A stretch of DNA of 64,000 nucleotides, taken from the NCBI RefSeq assembly GCF_000973105.1, contig NC_015844.1, positions 1,794,501 through 1,858,500 of the forward strand, in the 5' to 3' direction. This document shows, in pieces, positions 56,674 through 64,000 of the stretch (the stretch's first letter is position 1; every line of letters starts with the position of its first letter). The position numbers and the translations under genes are program-made. The DNA comes from Zobellia galactanivorans (GTDB lineage: Bacteria > Bacteroidota > Bacteroidia > Flavobacteriales > Flavobacteriaceae). Under the pieces are notes generated by a model that saw nothing but the letters and a program-made list of their open reading frames with translations, had not been told where the DNA came from and made no database searches.

Positions 56674-57240
56674 CTATATAAAGAAATAAACCACCAACAT
56701 CTTGGTCGGCGCATCACTTCGATTGACAGGAACATGCGGAATACGACCATCAAAGAAAATGGAATCGCCGTCTTTCAACAATACCTCTTCTTCGTCAATT
56801 ATATAATAGCACTCCCCACTGAGCATATATTTGAACTCATAGGCGTCCGTAGTTACCTTTTCCCTTTCCGAATTGGGCTGCACTTCCAACAAGACAGTTT
56901 CAAACCCTAATGATGAAAGTTGTTTTCCGAAGATATAGGTATAGTTAAAACCAACGGCATTAGCTTCCTTTTCTATACTGGAATTATCCTCTTTACGGGA
57001 AACGATAAATTTGGCGCCGTTTACCTTGGCCATGCCGTTGAAAAAGTCGGTAACCTCAACTTCAAGTGAATTGATAATTTTCAACAGCACAGGTAACGAC
57101 GGAATGGTACGCCCGTTTTCTATACGCGAAATCAAACCACCGGTCACTTCGGCAACACGCGCAATATCGCTAATGGTCTTATTGTTCTCCTTTCGTATTT
57201 CCTTAATTCGTTTTCCTATACCAATAAGGTAGTCTTCCAT
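56674..57240 (-). CDS. XRE-family regulator with cupin sensing domain
   Basis: This 188-residue protein has an N-terminal XRE helix-turn-helix (about 10-63, with ISDIARVAEVTGGLISRIENG) and a C-terminal cupin (about 110-182, ending HVPVNRSDAPTKMLVVYFF). Cupin domains of such regulators bind small metabolites. It lies between the phosphonate-type operon and susC, on the minus strand, and the TTACAAATAGT motif occurs on both sides. It is therefore the likely regulator of both units, an unusual controller for a SusCD pair. Confidence 0.9.
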   Translation of the reverse strand: MEDYLIGIGKRIKEIRKENNKTISDIARVAEVTGGLISRIENGRTIPSLPVLLKIINSLEVEVTDFFNGMAKVNGAKFIVSRKEDNSSIEKEANAVGFNYTYIFGKQLSSLGFETVLLEVQPNSEREKVTTDAYEFKYMLSGECYYIIDEEEVLLKDGDSIFFDGRIPHVPVNRSDAPTKMLVVYFFI

Positions 57241-57257
57241 ATCTAAAACTTAATATA

Positions 57258-57265
57258 CAAACATA
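57258..57265 (-). promoter_or_regulatory. -7 box of the XRE-cupin gene
   Basis: On the minus strand TATGTTTG fits TAnnTTTG, 18 bases before the ATG at 57240. Confidence 0.45.
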
Positions 57266-57304
57266 CTATTAAATGATTTTATGACACCTAAACACACAAA
57301 ATAG

Positions 57305-57399
57305 GATAACATTTTTAGGTGATAAAATTCCAAATTTTTAGTCATAATTACAAAATGTTTATTTGACTATTTGTAAATAACATTAAGATAACATTTTTA
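57305..57399. repeat. Direct 13-bp repeat in the susC upstream region
   Basis: GATAACATTTTTA occurs at 57305-57317 and at 57387-57399. The two copies flank the operator-like sequence at 57348-57376. Confidence 0.6.
57348..57376. promoter_or_regulatory. Operator-like inverted repeat upstream of susC
   Basis: TTACAAAATGT (57348-57358, 9 of 11 match) and ACTATTTGTAA (57366-57376, exact) form the same inverted arrangement as before the DUF5690 gene, with a 7-base gap. It lies about 140 bases before the susC start and about 125 from the XRE-cupin start. Confidence 0.55.
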
Positions 57400-57513
57400 T
57401 AATAACACCTACGAAAATCTTGCAATAACTTAATATTTAAAGACATTTCGCTTAACCTGTTCATTAGATATTTGTTGCGTAATAATTAACCAAAGTTTAC
57501 AAATACGAAAAAA

Positions 57514-60500
57514 ATGAAAAGAACAGTTCTTTTAGCCTTATTCACTTTAATGGTCAGTATGGCCGTCCGTTCACAGACGAATTTTACGGGAACGGTACTC
57601 GACGAAAACAACATGCCCCTTCCGGGCGCTTCTTTGGTTATCAAGGGAAGCGCTACCGGTGTAGCCGCTGATTTTGACGGTAATTTCAGCATAGAGCTAC
57701 CTCAAGGGAATGAAATTCTTGTAGTATCGTATCTCGGATACATCCCCTCCGAATTCAACACCTCCGGAAAAACAACGGCAACCATCGTTTTACAACCCAA
57801 CTCAGAACAATTGGACGAGGTTGTAGTTACCGCCTTAGGAATTAAAAGAGAAGCAAAAAAACTGGCCTATTCGGTACAAAAGGTTTCCGGGGACGATCTT
57901 TCCGAAGCAAAGGAAACCAATGTAGTCAACTCTTTGTCGGGTAAATTGGCCGGTGTACAGGTTACTGGCGGTAATTCCGGTGTAGGTTCTTCTTCGCAAA
58001 TAATTATTCGCGGCGAAAGTTCCCTGAACCCAAGTCCCAATGCAAATTCACCTTTATTCGTAGTTGATGGCATCCCCATCAACAACAGCGTCAACAGCCG
58101 GGGAAGCGAAAACAATATGGAAGTAGATTACGGAAATGGCGCACAGGATATCAACCCCGACGACATCGAGACCATGAATGTACTGAAAGGGCCAAGTGCT
58201 ACCGCCCTTTACGGTTCAAGGGGAGCGAACGGGGTTATACTGATCACTACAAAATCGGGCAAGAATAAAAAAGGACTAGGCGTATCATATACCAACAATA
58301 CCACTTTTGAATCTATTTTAACATTTCCTGAATACCAATACGAATACGGCCAAGGCTCCAATGGTCAGTTCGCTTTTGGAGACGGCGGTCAAAACCGCTC
58401 TATTACCGGAGGTGTAAACGACCATGTTGATGAAAGCTGGGGTCCCGCCCTTAACGGGCAATTGATCGCACAGCACGACAGCCCGACTACCAGCGGACTC
58501 CTTGCCGGAGACGTACATGTACGCCCGCGAAATGCCGATGGCACTTTTTCAGATGAAATTATCGCTACACCCTTTTTATCAAGACCGGGCAATATCAAAA
58601 GCTTCTTTGAAACCGGCCATACGATAAGCAATAACATTGCCCTAACGGGCGGTAACGAATTCGGTAATTTTAGATTGTCATTTACAGACTTAAAGAGCGA
58701 AGGCATAGTTCCCAACACAGATTACAATAGACGTTCTTATGCCCTTAACGGATCCTACCAACTTGCAGAATGGTTTAAGATTTCGGGCTCCATGAACTAT
58801 ATAAACAGTAACTCCGGCAATAGACCCGTAAATTCCTATGGTACGGAAAACATAATGTACCTCTGGGTTTGGTTCGGACAACAGGTAGACATGAACTCGC
58901 TTCGAAACTACTGGCAACCGGGCTTAGAGGGGGTACAACAATACAATTACAACTACAACTACCATGACAACCCGTATTTTAATGTCTATGAAAACACCAA
59001 TAGTTTTGATAAAGATCGTGTAATTACCAACATGCGCGCAGACATCAAATTGGCCAAAGGTTTAGATTTTATGTTCCGAACCGGGTTCGACTATGCAGAC
59101 GAAGTCGATATGCGAAAAAGAGCTTATTCAACACAGCGCTTTCCTAAAGGCCAATACAGGGAAGATTATATCTATTCGTTTGAGCAGAACACGGATTTTT
59201 TACTTGGGTACAACACTACCTTCCACGAAGATTTCGACCTCGCGGTTTCATTTGGGGGCAACAACCGGACTTTTAAGAGTAGCTACCAACGTATAACCGC
59301 CAACTCGCTGTCTATTCCCGGCATATACAACTTTGGGAACACTGCAGAACCACTCACTTCTAGCGACTATGACGATAAAAAAGAAGTAAACAGCTTATAT
59401 GCCTTCGCAAATTTAGGTTTCAAAGACTATCTCTTTTTAGACGTAACGGGCAGAAACGACTGGTCTTCTACGCTTCCACTCGAGAACAGCAGTTATTTTT
59501 ATCCATCGGCCGGGCTTAGCCTTATTCTTTCGGATATGTTCAACCTTCCTCAAAGCGTTTCCTTTGCAAAATTAAGAGCTGGATGGGCAAGTGTCGGCAA
59601 TGATACCGACCCTTACAATTTATTGCCCACCTACGGATTTGGAACTACCTTCAATGGTTTTTCAAGGGTAAACTCACCATCGGAATTAAAGTTGCCCGAA
59701 TTGAAACCCGAAAGAACCAATTCTTTCGAAATAGGAACGGACCTCAGGTTTTTTGGTAGTCGCTTAGGCCTAGACATTGCGGTATATAGATCCATAACGG
59801 AAAACCAGATCATTTCCCTTCCCGTTTCCAATACCTCAGGGTATAACCAAAGGGTAATCAACGCCGGTAAAGTGCAAAATGAAGGTCTTGAGATCACCGT
59901 GAACGCCACTCCGGTCAAAACCAAAAACTTTGCATGGAACACAAATATCAACTTCACTTCGAACAGGGGTGAAATTTCGGAACTTACCGATGGCCTTGAT
60001 TTTTATCAAATCAAGGAAAACTACCTTATTGTAGGTGCGGAAGTAGGAGAGAAAATGGGTGACTTATATGGTACCGGTTTTGTTGAAGTAACCGATGCCA
60101 ACAGCCCACATTTTGGCCAATGGATCATCAATCAAGATACCGGGCTCCCTTCAAGGGACAGTGAGCTTAGAAACCTAGGCAATTACAATCCTGATTTTAT
60201 GGTCGGACTTCAAAATAGCTTCCGCTACAAGAACCTTAATTTAGGTGTGCTCTTCGACTGGAGGCAAGGTGGTGTTTACCATTCAAGAACGGTCTCCATT
60301 GGCGGCACTACAGGCCTCTTGGATTTTACAACAGAAGGAAGGGAAAGCGGTATTGTTGCCGAAGGGGTTATAAATACAGGAACGGAAGAAAACCCTGTAT
60401 ACGTAGAAAACACCATAAATGTACCAGCTTCTAGTTACTACGCTACAGTATATAACCGAAGTAACGAAGAAACCACAATGTACGATGCTACTTATGTGAA

Positions 60501-60732
60501 ACTTAGAGAAGTCAAGTTGGGCTATAACTTCCCTAAAAAACTATTTGACCGATCGCCTATTACATCGGCCAGTATCTCTTTCGTTGGCCGTAATCTAGCC
60601 TTATGGACGGAAAACCCCCATGTCGACCCGGAAACCATCTCTTTTTCAGGAGGCACCGTAGTTCCCGGGGTAGAAGATATGGCATTGCCTAGCACAAGAA
60701 GCTATGGTATTAATTTGAACATTGAGTTCTAA
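57514..60732 (+). CDS. SusC/RagA-type TonB-linked outer membrane protein
   Basis: This 1072-residue protein has a signal peptide (about 1-21), a CarboxypepD-like domain (about 22-105), a TonB-type plug (about 115-235, after the LDEVVVTALGIKREAK signature of SusC proteins) and a large barrel ending YGINLNIEF. It forms the TonB-driven outer membrane transporter of a SusCD complex with the SusD gene 29 bases downstream. The cargo is unknown. The context suggests a phosphorus-containing ester or glycan rather than a simple sugar. It is divergent from the XRE-cupin gene. Confidence 0.95.
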   Translation: MKRTVLLALFTLMVSMAVRSQTNFTGTVLDENNMPLPGASLVIKGSATGVAADFDGNFSIELPQGNEILVVSYLGYIPSEFNTSGKTTATIVLQPNSEQLDEVVVTALGIKREAKKLAYSVQKVSGDDLSEAKETNVVNSLSGKLAGVQVTGGNSGVGSSSQIIIRGESSLNPSPNANSPLFVVDGIPINNSVNSRGSENNMEVDYGNGAQDINPDDIETMNVLKGPSATALYGSRGANGVILITTKSGKNKKGLGVSYTNNTTFESILTFPEYQYEYGQGSNGQFAFGDGGQNRSITGGVNDHVDESWGPALNGQLIAQHDSPTTSGLLAGDVHVRPRNADGTFSDEIIATPFLSRPGNIKSFFETGHTISNNIALTGGNEFGNFRLSFTDLKSEGIVPNTDYNRRSYALNGSYQLAEWFKISGSMNYINSNSGNRPVNSYGTENIMYLWVWFGQQVDMNSLRNYWQPGLEGVQQYNYNYNYHDNPYFNVYENTNSFDKDRVITNMRADIKLAKGLDFMFRTGFDYADEVDMRKRAYSTQRFPKGQYREDYIYSFEQNTDFLLGYNTTFHEDFDLAVSFGGNNRTFKSSYQRITANSLSIPGIYNFGNTAEPLTSSDYDDKKEVNSLYAFANLGFKDYLFLDVTGRNDWSSTLPLENSSYFYPSAGLSLILSDMFNLPQSVSFAKLRAGWASVGNDTDPYNLLPTYGFGTTFNGFSRVNSPSELKLPELKPERTNSFEIGTDLRFFGSRLGLDIAVYRSITENQIISLPVSNTSGYNQRVINAGKVQNEGLEITVNATPVKTKNFAWNTNINFTSNRGEISELTDGLDFYQIKENYLIVGAEVGEKMGDLYGTGFVEVTDANSPHFGQWIINQDTGLPSRDSELRNLGNYNPDFMVGLQNSFRYKNLNLGVLFDWRQGGVYHSRTVSIGGTTGLLDFTTEGRESGIVAEGVINTGTEENPVYVENTINVPASSYYATVYNRSNEETTMYDATYVKLREVKLGYNFPKKLFDRSPITSASISFVGRNLALWTENPHVDPETISFSGGTVVPGVEDMALPSTRSYGINLNIEF

Positions 60733-60761
60733 ATAGAATTAATCAACACAATAAATTCAAG

Positions 60762-62207
60762 ATGAAAACATCAAAAATAATAGCGATAATTTTTATCACG
60801 GGGTTAAACCTACTTGGTTGTACCGATGATTTTGAAGAAATAAACTCAAACCCCAACGCCCCTGAGGCAGTAAGCGCAAATCTGCTTACGGCTACGGCTA
60901 CTTCTGAAATAGTACGTACCTTGACCCAAGAAGGGTATTCTGACGGAAACACCATTACCCAGCTCATGGCAAAAAACAACTTTCCAGGTTTTGGCCAATT
61001 TGAATGGGGAGATCAAGGACTGTGGAACTTCTTTTATCAGATTTTACCGGAGGTGAACGATATTTTGGAAATATCGAGGACAGAAGGCACTAAGAACAGT
61101 ACCTATGAAGGTATAGCCTTATCGTTAAGGGCACTTTGCTTTGCCAATTTAACGGATCTTTATAACAACGTTCCATATACGGAAGCCCTTGTAGGTAAAT
61201 CCGAGGGTGTTTTTACCCCCAAATATGATGACCAAGAAACTATTTACAATGGTATACTTGCTGATTTAGCCGAAGCCGATGCGGTTTTGTCCAAAGGTCA
61301 ACCCATAACCGGAGCTACCGGCGATGTGATATACGATGGGGATGCCTCCAAATGGAGAAAACTGGCAAATTCCCTGCGATTGCGTTACTTATTGCGCATC
61401 TCCAAACAAAGGGATGTATCCGCAGAAATGCAGGCCATTGTTAACGACGGCAACTACATTACCACAAACGACGACAACGCGACCCTTACCTTTAGCGGCA
61501 CCTCGAATACAGATTCCTGGCCCGAAAGCACAGGACGTATCGGTGGTTTTGACGAAAAAAGTTTGTGTACTACAGGGCTGGAATATCTGACCCGTTTCAA
61601 CGACCCTAGATTGGATATTTGGTTTGACCGCAATAGCAATGGCGAGTATGTTGGCATACCCATTGGACTGAACCAAGATAATGCCAGGGCTTACGATGAT
61701 GCAAATAGCCCTAGCCGATTGGATGTTGAATTGTTCTACTTCTCCAGAACCGAAGCCGAGGCTTTCGTTATAAAAAGCTCCGAGGTTTATTTTATTTTGG
61801 CCGAAGCAGCGGAAAGAGGGTTCATTTCAGGTGATGCCGAAACATTTTATAATGAAGGCATCCGACAAAGTATGAAATACTGGGGCGTAACCGATGATGC
61901 CGTAATCGATACTTATTTGGCCCAACCTTCCGTAGCATACAATGGAAGCGTAGAATTGCTAATGACCCAAAAAACACTGGCCCTATGGAACGTCGATTAC
62001 CAAGGTTGGTTCGATTATAGAAGAACTGGTCTACCTGCACTCGAGGCCGGACCTGACAACGAGAACCAAGGTCGTTACCCTGTTCGATTTTTATATCCTT
62101 CTAGCGAACAAACACTCAACGGGGTCAATTACAAAGCTGCAGTTGAAAGCATCGGTGGAGATAACATTAATTCCAAAGGATGGTGGGAAACCGGAAGCCG
62201 CTATTAA
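60762..62207 (+). CDS. SusD/RagB-family outer membrane lipoprotein
   Basis: This 481-residue protein has a lipoprotein signal with Cys20 (LNLLGC), then the SusD_2-type N-terminal region starting DDFEEINSNPNAPEAVSANLL, helical TPR-like repeats and the C-terminal part ending in NINSKGWWETGSRY. It is the surface lid and binding partner of the SusC barrel and sits directly after it. No sugar-specific clues can be read. The following gene starts after an 82-base gap with an imperfect hairpin. Confidence 0.95.
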   Translation: MKTSKIIAIIFITGLNLLGCTDDFEEINSNPNAPEAVSANLLTATATSEIVRTLTQEGYSDGNTITQLMAKNNFPGFGQFEWGDQGLWNFFYQILPEVNDILEISRTEGTKNSTYEGIALSLRALCFANLTDLYNNVPYTEALVGKSEGVFTPKYDDQETIYNGILADLAEADAVLSKGQPITGATGDVIYDGDASKWRKLANSLRLRYLLRISKQRDVSAEMQAIVNDGNYITTNDDNATLTFSGTSNTDSWPESTGRIGGFDEKSLCTTGLEYLTRFNDPRLDIWFDRNSNGEYVGIPIGLNQDNARAYDDANSPSRLDVELFYFSRTEAEAFVIKSSEVYFILAEAAERGFISGDAETFYNEGIRQSMKYWGVTDDAVIDTYLAQPSVAYNGSVELLMTQKTLALWNVDYQGWFDYRRTGLPALEAGPDNENQGRYPVRFLYPSSEQTLNGVNYKAAVESIGGDNINSKGWWETGSRY

Positions 62208-62225
62208 AACATTTATTGTAAAAAC

Positions 62226-62262
62226 AGGGGGTGCCTCGGCTTGCAATCGGGGCAACCCTCCT
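62226..62262 (+). terminator. Imperfect hairpin between susD-like and phosphodiesterase genes
   Basis: AGGGGGTGCC (62226-62234 region) can pair with GGCAACCCTCCT (62251-62262) with a bulge. Weak T run; may reduce read-through into the enzyme gene or mark mRNA processing. Confidence 0.4.
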
Positions 62263-62289
62263 TGTTGATTTTAATCTTACACCCAAAAA

Positions 62290-63936
62290 ATGAAACTACT
62301 AAAATCGCTTATTCGTGTTTTAACGCTCTGTGGAATATGTTCCCACTACGCAACGGCACAAGAAGCACCAAACCTCGGCATCGAACACGTAGTGGTCATA
62401 GGTTTTGACGGACTGAGTCCAGACGGACTGCAAAATGCACATACCCCGACTTTTGATAAACTCATGCAAGAAGGCGCCTATTCCTTGCATGCCAGGGCAG
62501 TGCTTCCTACGAGTTCAAGTTCCAACTGGGCCTCAATGATCATGGGTGCCGGCCCCGAACAACACGGTATTACCTCCAACGCTTGGGAACGCGATAATTT
62601 TACCCTTTCGGCGGTAACACAAAGCGAAGAGTTTATCTTTCCGACCATTTTTCAATTGACCCACGACCAAATAGCCTCCGCTGAAATAGGAAGCATTTAT
62701 CATTGGGGCGGTTTTGGAAGGTTGTTCGAGAAAAGTGCGGTTGATTATGACGTGAACCCGGAAACGGAAGACGAAACGGCTGTTTTGGCCAGCGCCTACA
62801 TTAAAAGTAAAAAACCAAAACTGACCTTCATCCATTTTGACCATGTAGACCATGCGGGTCACGAATTTGGCCATGGCACACCGCACTATTACGAATCGGT
62901 CGAAAAGGCCGATGCCCTTTTGAAACAAGTCATCACGGCCATAAAACAGGCCGATTTAGCGGATAAAACCTTGGTCATCGTAAGTGCCGACCACGGAGGC
63001 TTGGGGAAAGGCCACGGAGGCGAATCGCTCAAAGAAATCGAAATTCCGTTTATCGTTTGGGGAAAAGGGGTGAAGCAAAACCATAAAATCACCCATCCGG
63101 TATACCAATACGACAACGCTGCCACGGTAGCCTTTGCCCTCGGAATCAAAACTCCACATGCATGGATAGGAAAACCTATTATATCGGCCTTTCAAGGTCA
63201 TGAAATAAAAGATGGCTATACCGTTCTTGAGCAGTTCAAGGAACCTCTTATTTCCCCTAAGGCGGAAGGCTATAAAAAAGCGGGCGGAGTTTTCGTCGAA
63301 AAGGCTTCCCTGAAAATCGAAAACCCCAATGTAACGGGAGTGATCCGGTATACGCTTGACGGTTCATTGCCCACAAAAACTTCCAAATCTTACGAAAAGA
63401 CTATCCCGCTAACCCAAAATACGGTAGTAAAAAGTGCGATGTTCAGAGGTGGAAAAATTAATAGTCCGGTAGCAGAGGCCTTTTTCAGAATACAACCCAA
63501 AACCCTATCAAAACCCGTAAAATACGAGCTTTTTTACATGGACAAGCTTTTGTTTTTACCTGCCTTGGGCGAAAAAAAACCAAATGCAACGGGCAACACC
63601 TTCGAAATAACCTCAGATGAAATAAAAGACAAGGTCAAGAGCAATACCGTAGTAAGGTTCACCTCGTATATCCAGGTGAAAGAAAACAGCAATTATAGGT
63701 TCTACCTTCGCTCAGATGATGGAAGCCAACTCTTTATTGACAACCAACTGATAGTGGATAATGATGGGGATCATGGTGTCAAGACGAAAGATGGCCAAAT
63801 CAACCTAAAACCAGGCAAGCACGCCATTAAAGTACTTTGGTTCAATGGTGGGGGCGATGGTTGGTTGGATGTTTTTGTAGAAGAAGGCGATGCTGCCAAA
63901 CAAATACTTACCCCTCCCTTATTAACCACCGATTAA
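62290..63936 (+). CDS. Secreted NPP-type phosphodiesterase/phosphatase with chitobiase-like and PA14 domains
   Basis: This 548-residue protein has a signal peptide (about 1-24, ending ATAQ). The alkaline phosphatase superfamily core (about 30-310) has metal-binding D40 in VIGFDGLSPDG, a Ser nucleophile (probably S76 in PTSSSSNWASM, where NPP enzymes carry Thr), HFDHVDHAGHEFGH and SADHGGLGKGHGG. A chitobiase C-terminal-like domain (about 325-400, TLDGSLPTKTSKSY) and a PA14 domain (about 405-540, SDDGSQLFIDNQLIVDND) follow. It should cleave phosphodiesters or phosphonate esters on or near the surface. Confidence 0.85.
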   Translation: MKLLKSLIRVLTLCGICSHYATAQEAPNLGIEHVVVIGFDGLSPDGLQNAHTPTFDKLMQEGAYSLHARAVLPTSSSSNWASMIMGAGPEQHGITSNAWERDNFTLSAVTQSEEFIFPTIFQLTHDQIASAEIGSIYHWGGFGRLFEKSAVDYDVNPETEDETAVLASAYIKSKKPKLTFIHFDHVDHAGHEFGHGTPHYYESVEKADALLKQVITAIKQADLADKTLVIVSADHGGLGKGHGGESLKEIEIPFIVWGKGVKQNHKITHPVYQYDNAATVAFALGIKTPHAWIGKPIISAFQGHEIKDGYTVLEQFKEPLISPKAEGYKKAGGVFVEKASLKIENPNVTGVIRYTLDGSLPTKTSKSYEKTIPLTQNTVVKSAMFRGGKINSPVAEAFFRIQPKTLSKPVKYELFYMDKLLFLPALGEKKPNATGNTFEITSDEIKDKVKSNTVVRFTSYIQVKENSNYRFYLRSDDGSQLFIDNQLIVDNDGDHGVKTKDGQINLKPGKHAIKVLWFNGGGDGWLDVFVEEGDAAKQILTPPLLTTD

Positions 63937-64000
63937 ATGAAGTTTCTCAATTTTTGTTTTATAACACTGTTTTCGCTGGGTACTACAGTTTGTGCCCAGC
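63937..64000 (+). CDS. Start of a secreted protein (truncated by window end)
   Basis: ATG 63937 directly follows the stop codon of the phosphodiesterase gene (TAAATG). The visible 21 codons encode a signal peptide (MKFLNFCFITLFSLG then TTVCAQ). The gene belongs to the same operon, and its product is not identifiable from this fragment. Confidence 0.75.
   Translation, partial: MKFLNFCFITLFSLGTTVCAQ

Noticed and set aside
53454-64000. Ordinary polysaccharide utilisation locus
   Set aside because: No glycoside hydrolase, polysaccharide lyase or sulfatase is present; the enzymes are phosphoester and phosphonate type.

Overview
The window looks like chromosome of a marine Flavobacteriaceae bacterium (Zobellia/Maribacter-like; this is inference). 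Reasons: SusC/SusD and other TonB-dependent receptors with CarboxypepD-like N-termini, a one-piece hybrid two-component regulator (propeller sensor + kinase + receiver + AraC), GbsR and HopJ-type proteins, moderate-to-low GC, almost no Shine-Dalgarno sequences, and many promoter boxes of the Bacteroidetes type TAnnTTTG, often only a few bases before the start codon. No rRNA operon, IS element, prophage or CRISPR array was seen. There is one tRNA (Ala, GGC).

Layout. 1-6.9 kb: a GbsR-type repressor, a complete RND efflux pump (adaptor, AcrB-type pump, outer membrane factor) and a TetR regulator. 6.9-12.8 kb: CYTH protein, SDR-like protein, DNA polymerase IV, AraC regulator and a TonB-type receptor. 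12.8-23.6 kb: housekeeping genes (arfB, an ABC ATPase, an S9 peptidase, asd, mscL, alr, tdk, rsmI, a uracil-DNA glycosylase-like gene, osmC-like). 23.57-24.26 kb: a four-helix-bundle gene framed by inverted arrays of a TTCAAG-type repeat. 24.3-33.8 kb: recJ, a VOC protein, an MFS exporter, lpxH, queD, a 2OG oxygenase, a 37-residue membrane peptide, an enoyl-CoA hydratase-like gene, MATE, GNAT, a universal stress protein and tRNA-Ala. 34-44 kb: signalling and envelope genes (hybrid regulator, GAF-AraC regulator, collagen-like lipoprotein, SIMPL-like protein, GAF histidine kinase, exopolysaccharide priming transferase).

44.5-53.3 kb is an accessory uptake and catabolic operon on the minus strand: TonB receptor, M29/NicX-like metalloenzyme, NCS1 permease, PepD dipeptidase and a second NCS1 permease. 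Several of its genes overlap by 1 nt. A divergent gene of unknown family lies beside it.

53.4-64 kb is the most interesting region. An inner-membrane carrier of DUF5690 type, a TIGR03364-type FAD oxidoreductase and a TIGR03351-type phosphonatase-like HAD enzyme form one tightly overlapping operon. A divergent XRE-cupin regulator follows, then SusC, SusD and a secreted NPP-type phosphodiesterase with chitobiase-like and PA14 domains, then the start of another secreted protein. An 11-bp motif (TTACAAATAGT) occurs twice before the carrier operon and once before susC, and links the two halves. I propose a phosphonate utilisation locus built like a polysaccharide utilisation locus: surface capture and release of an (amino)phosphonate from a larger ester, import, FAD-dependent deamination, then C-P bond cleavage, under XRE-cupin control.
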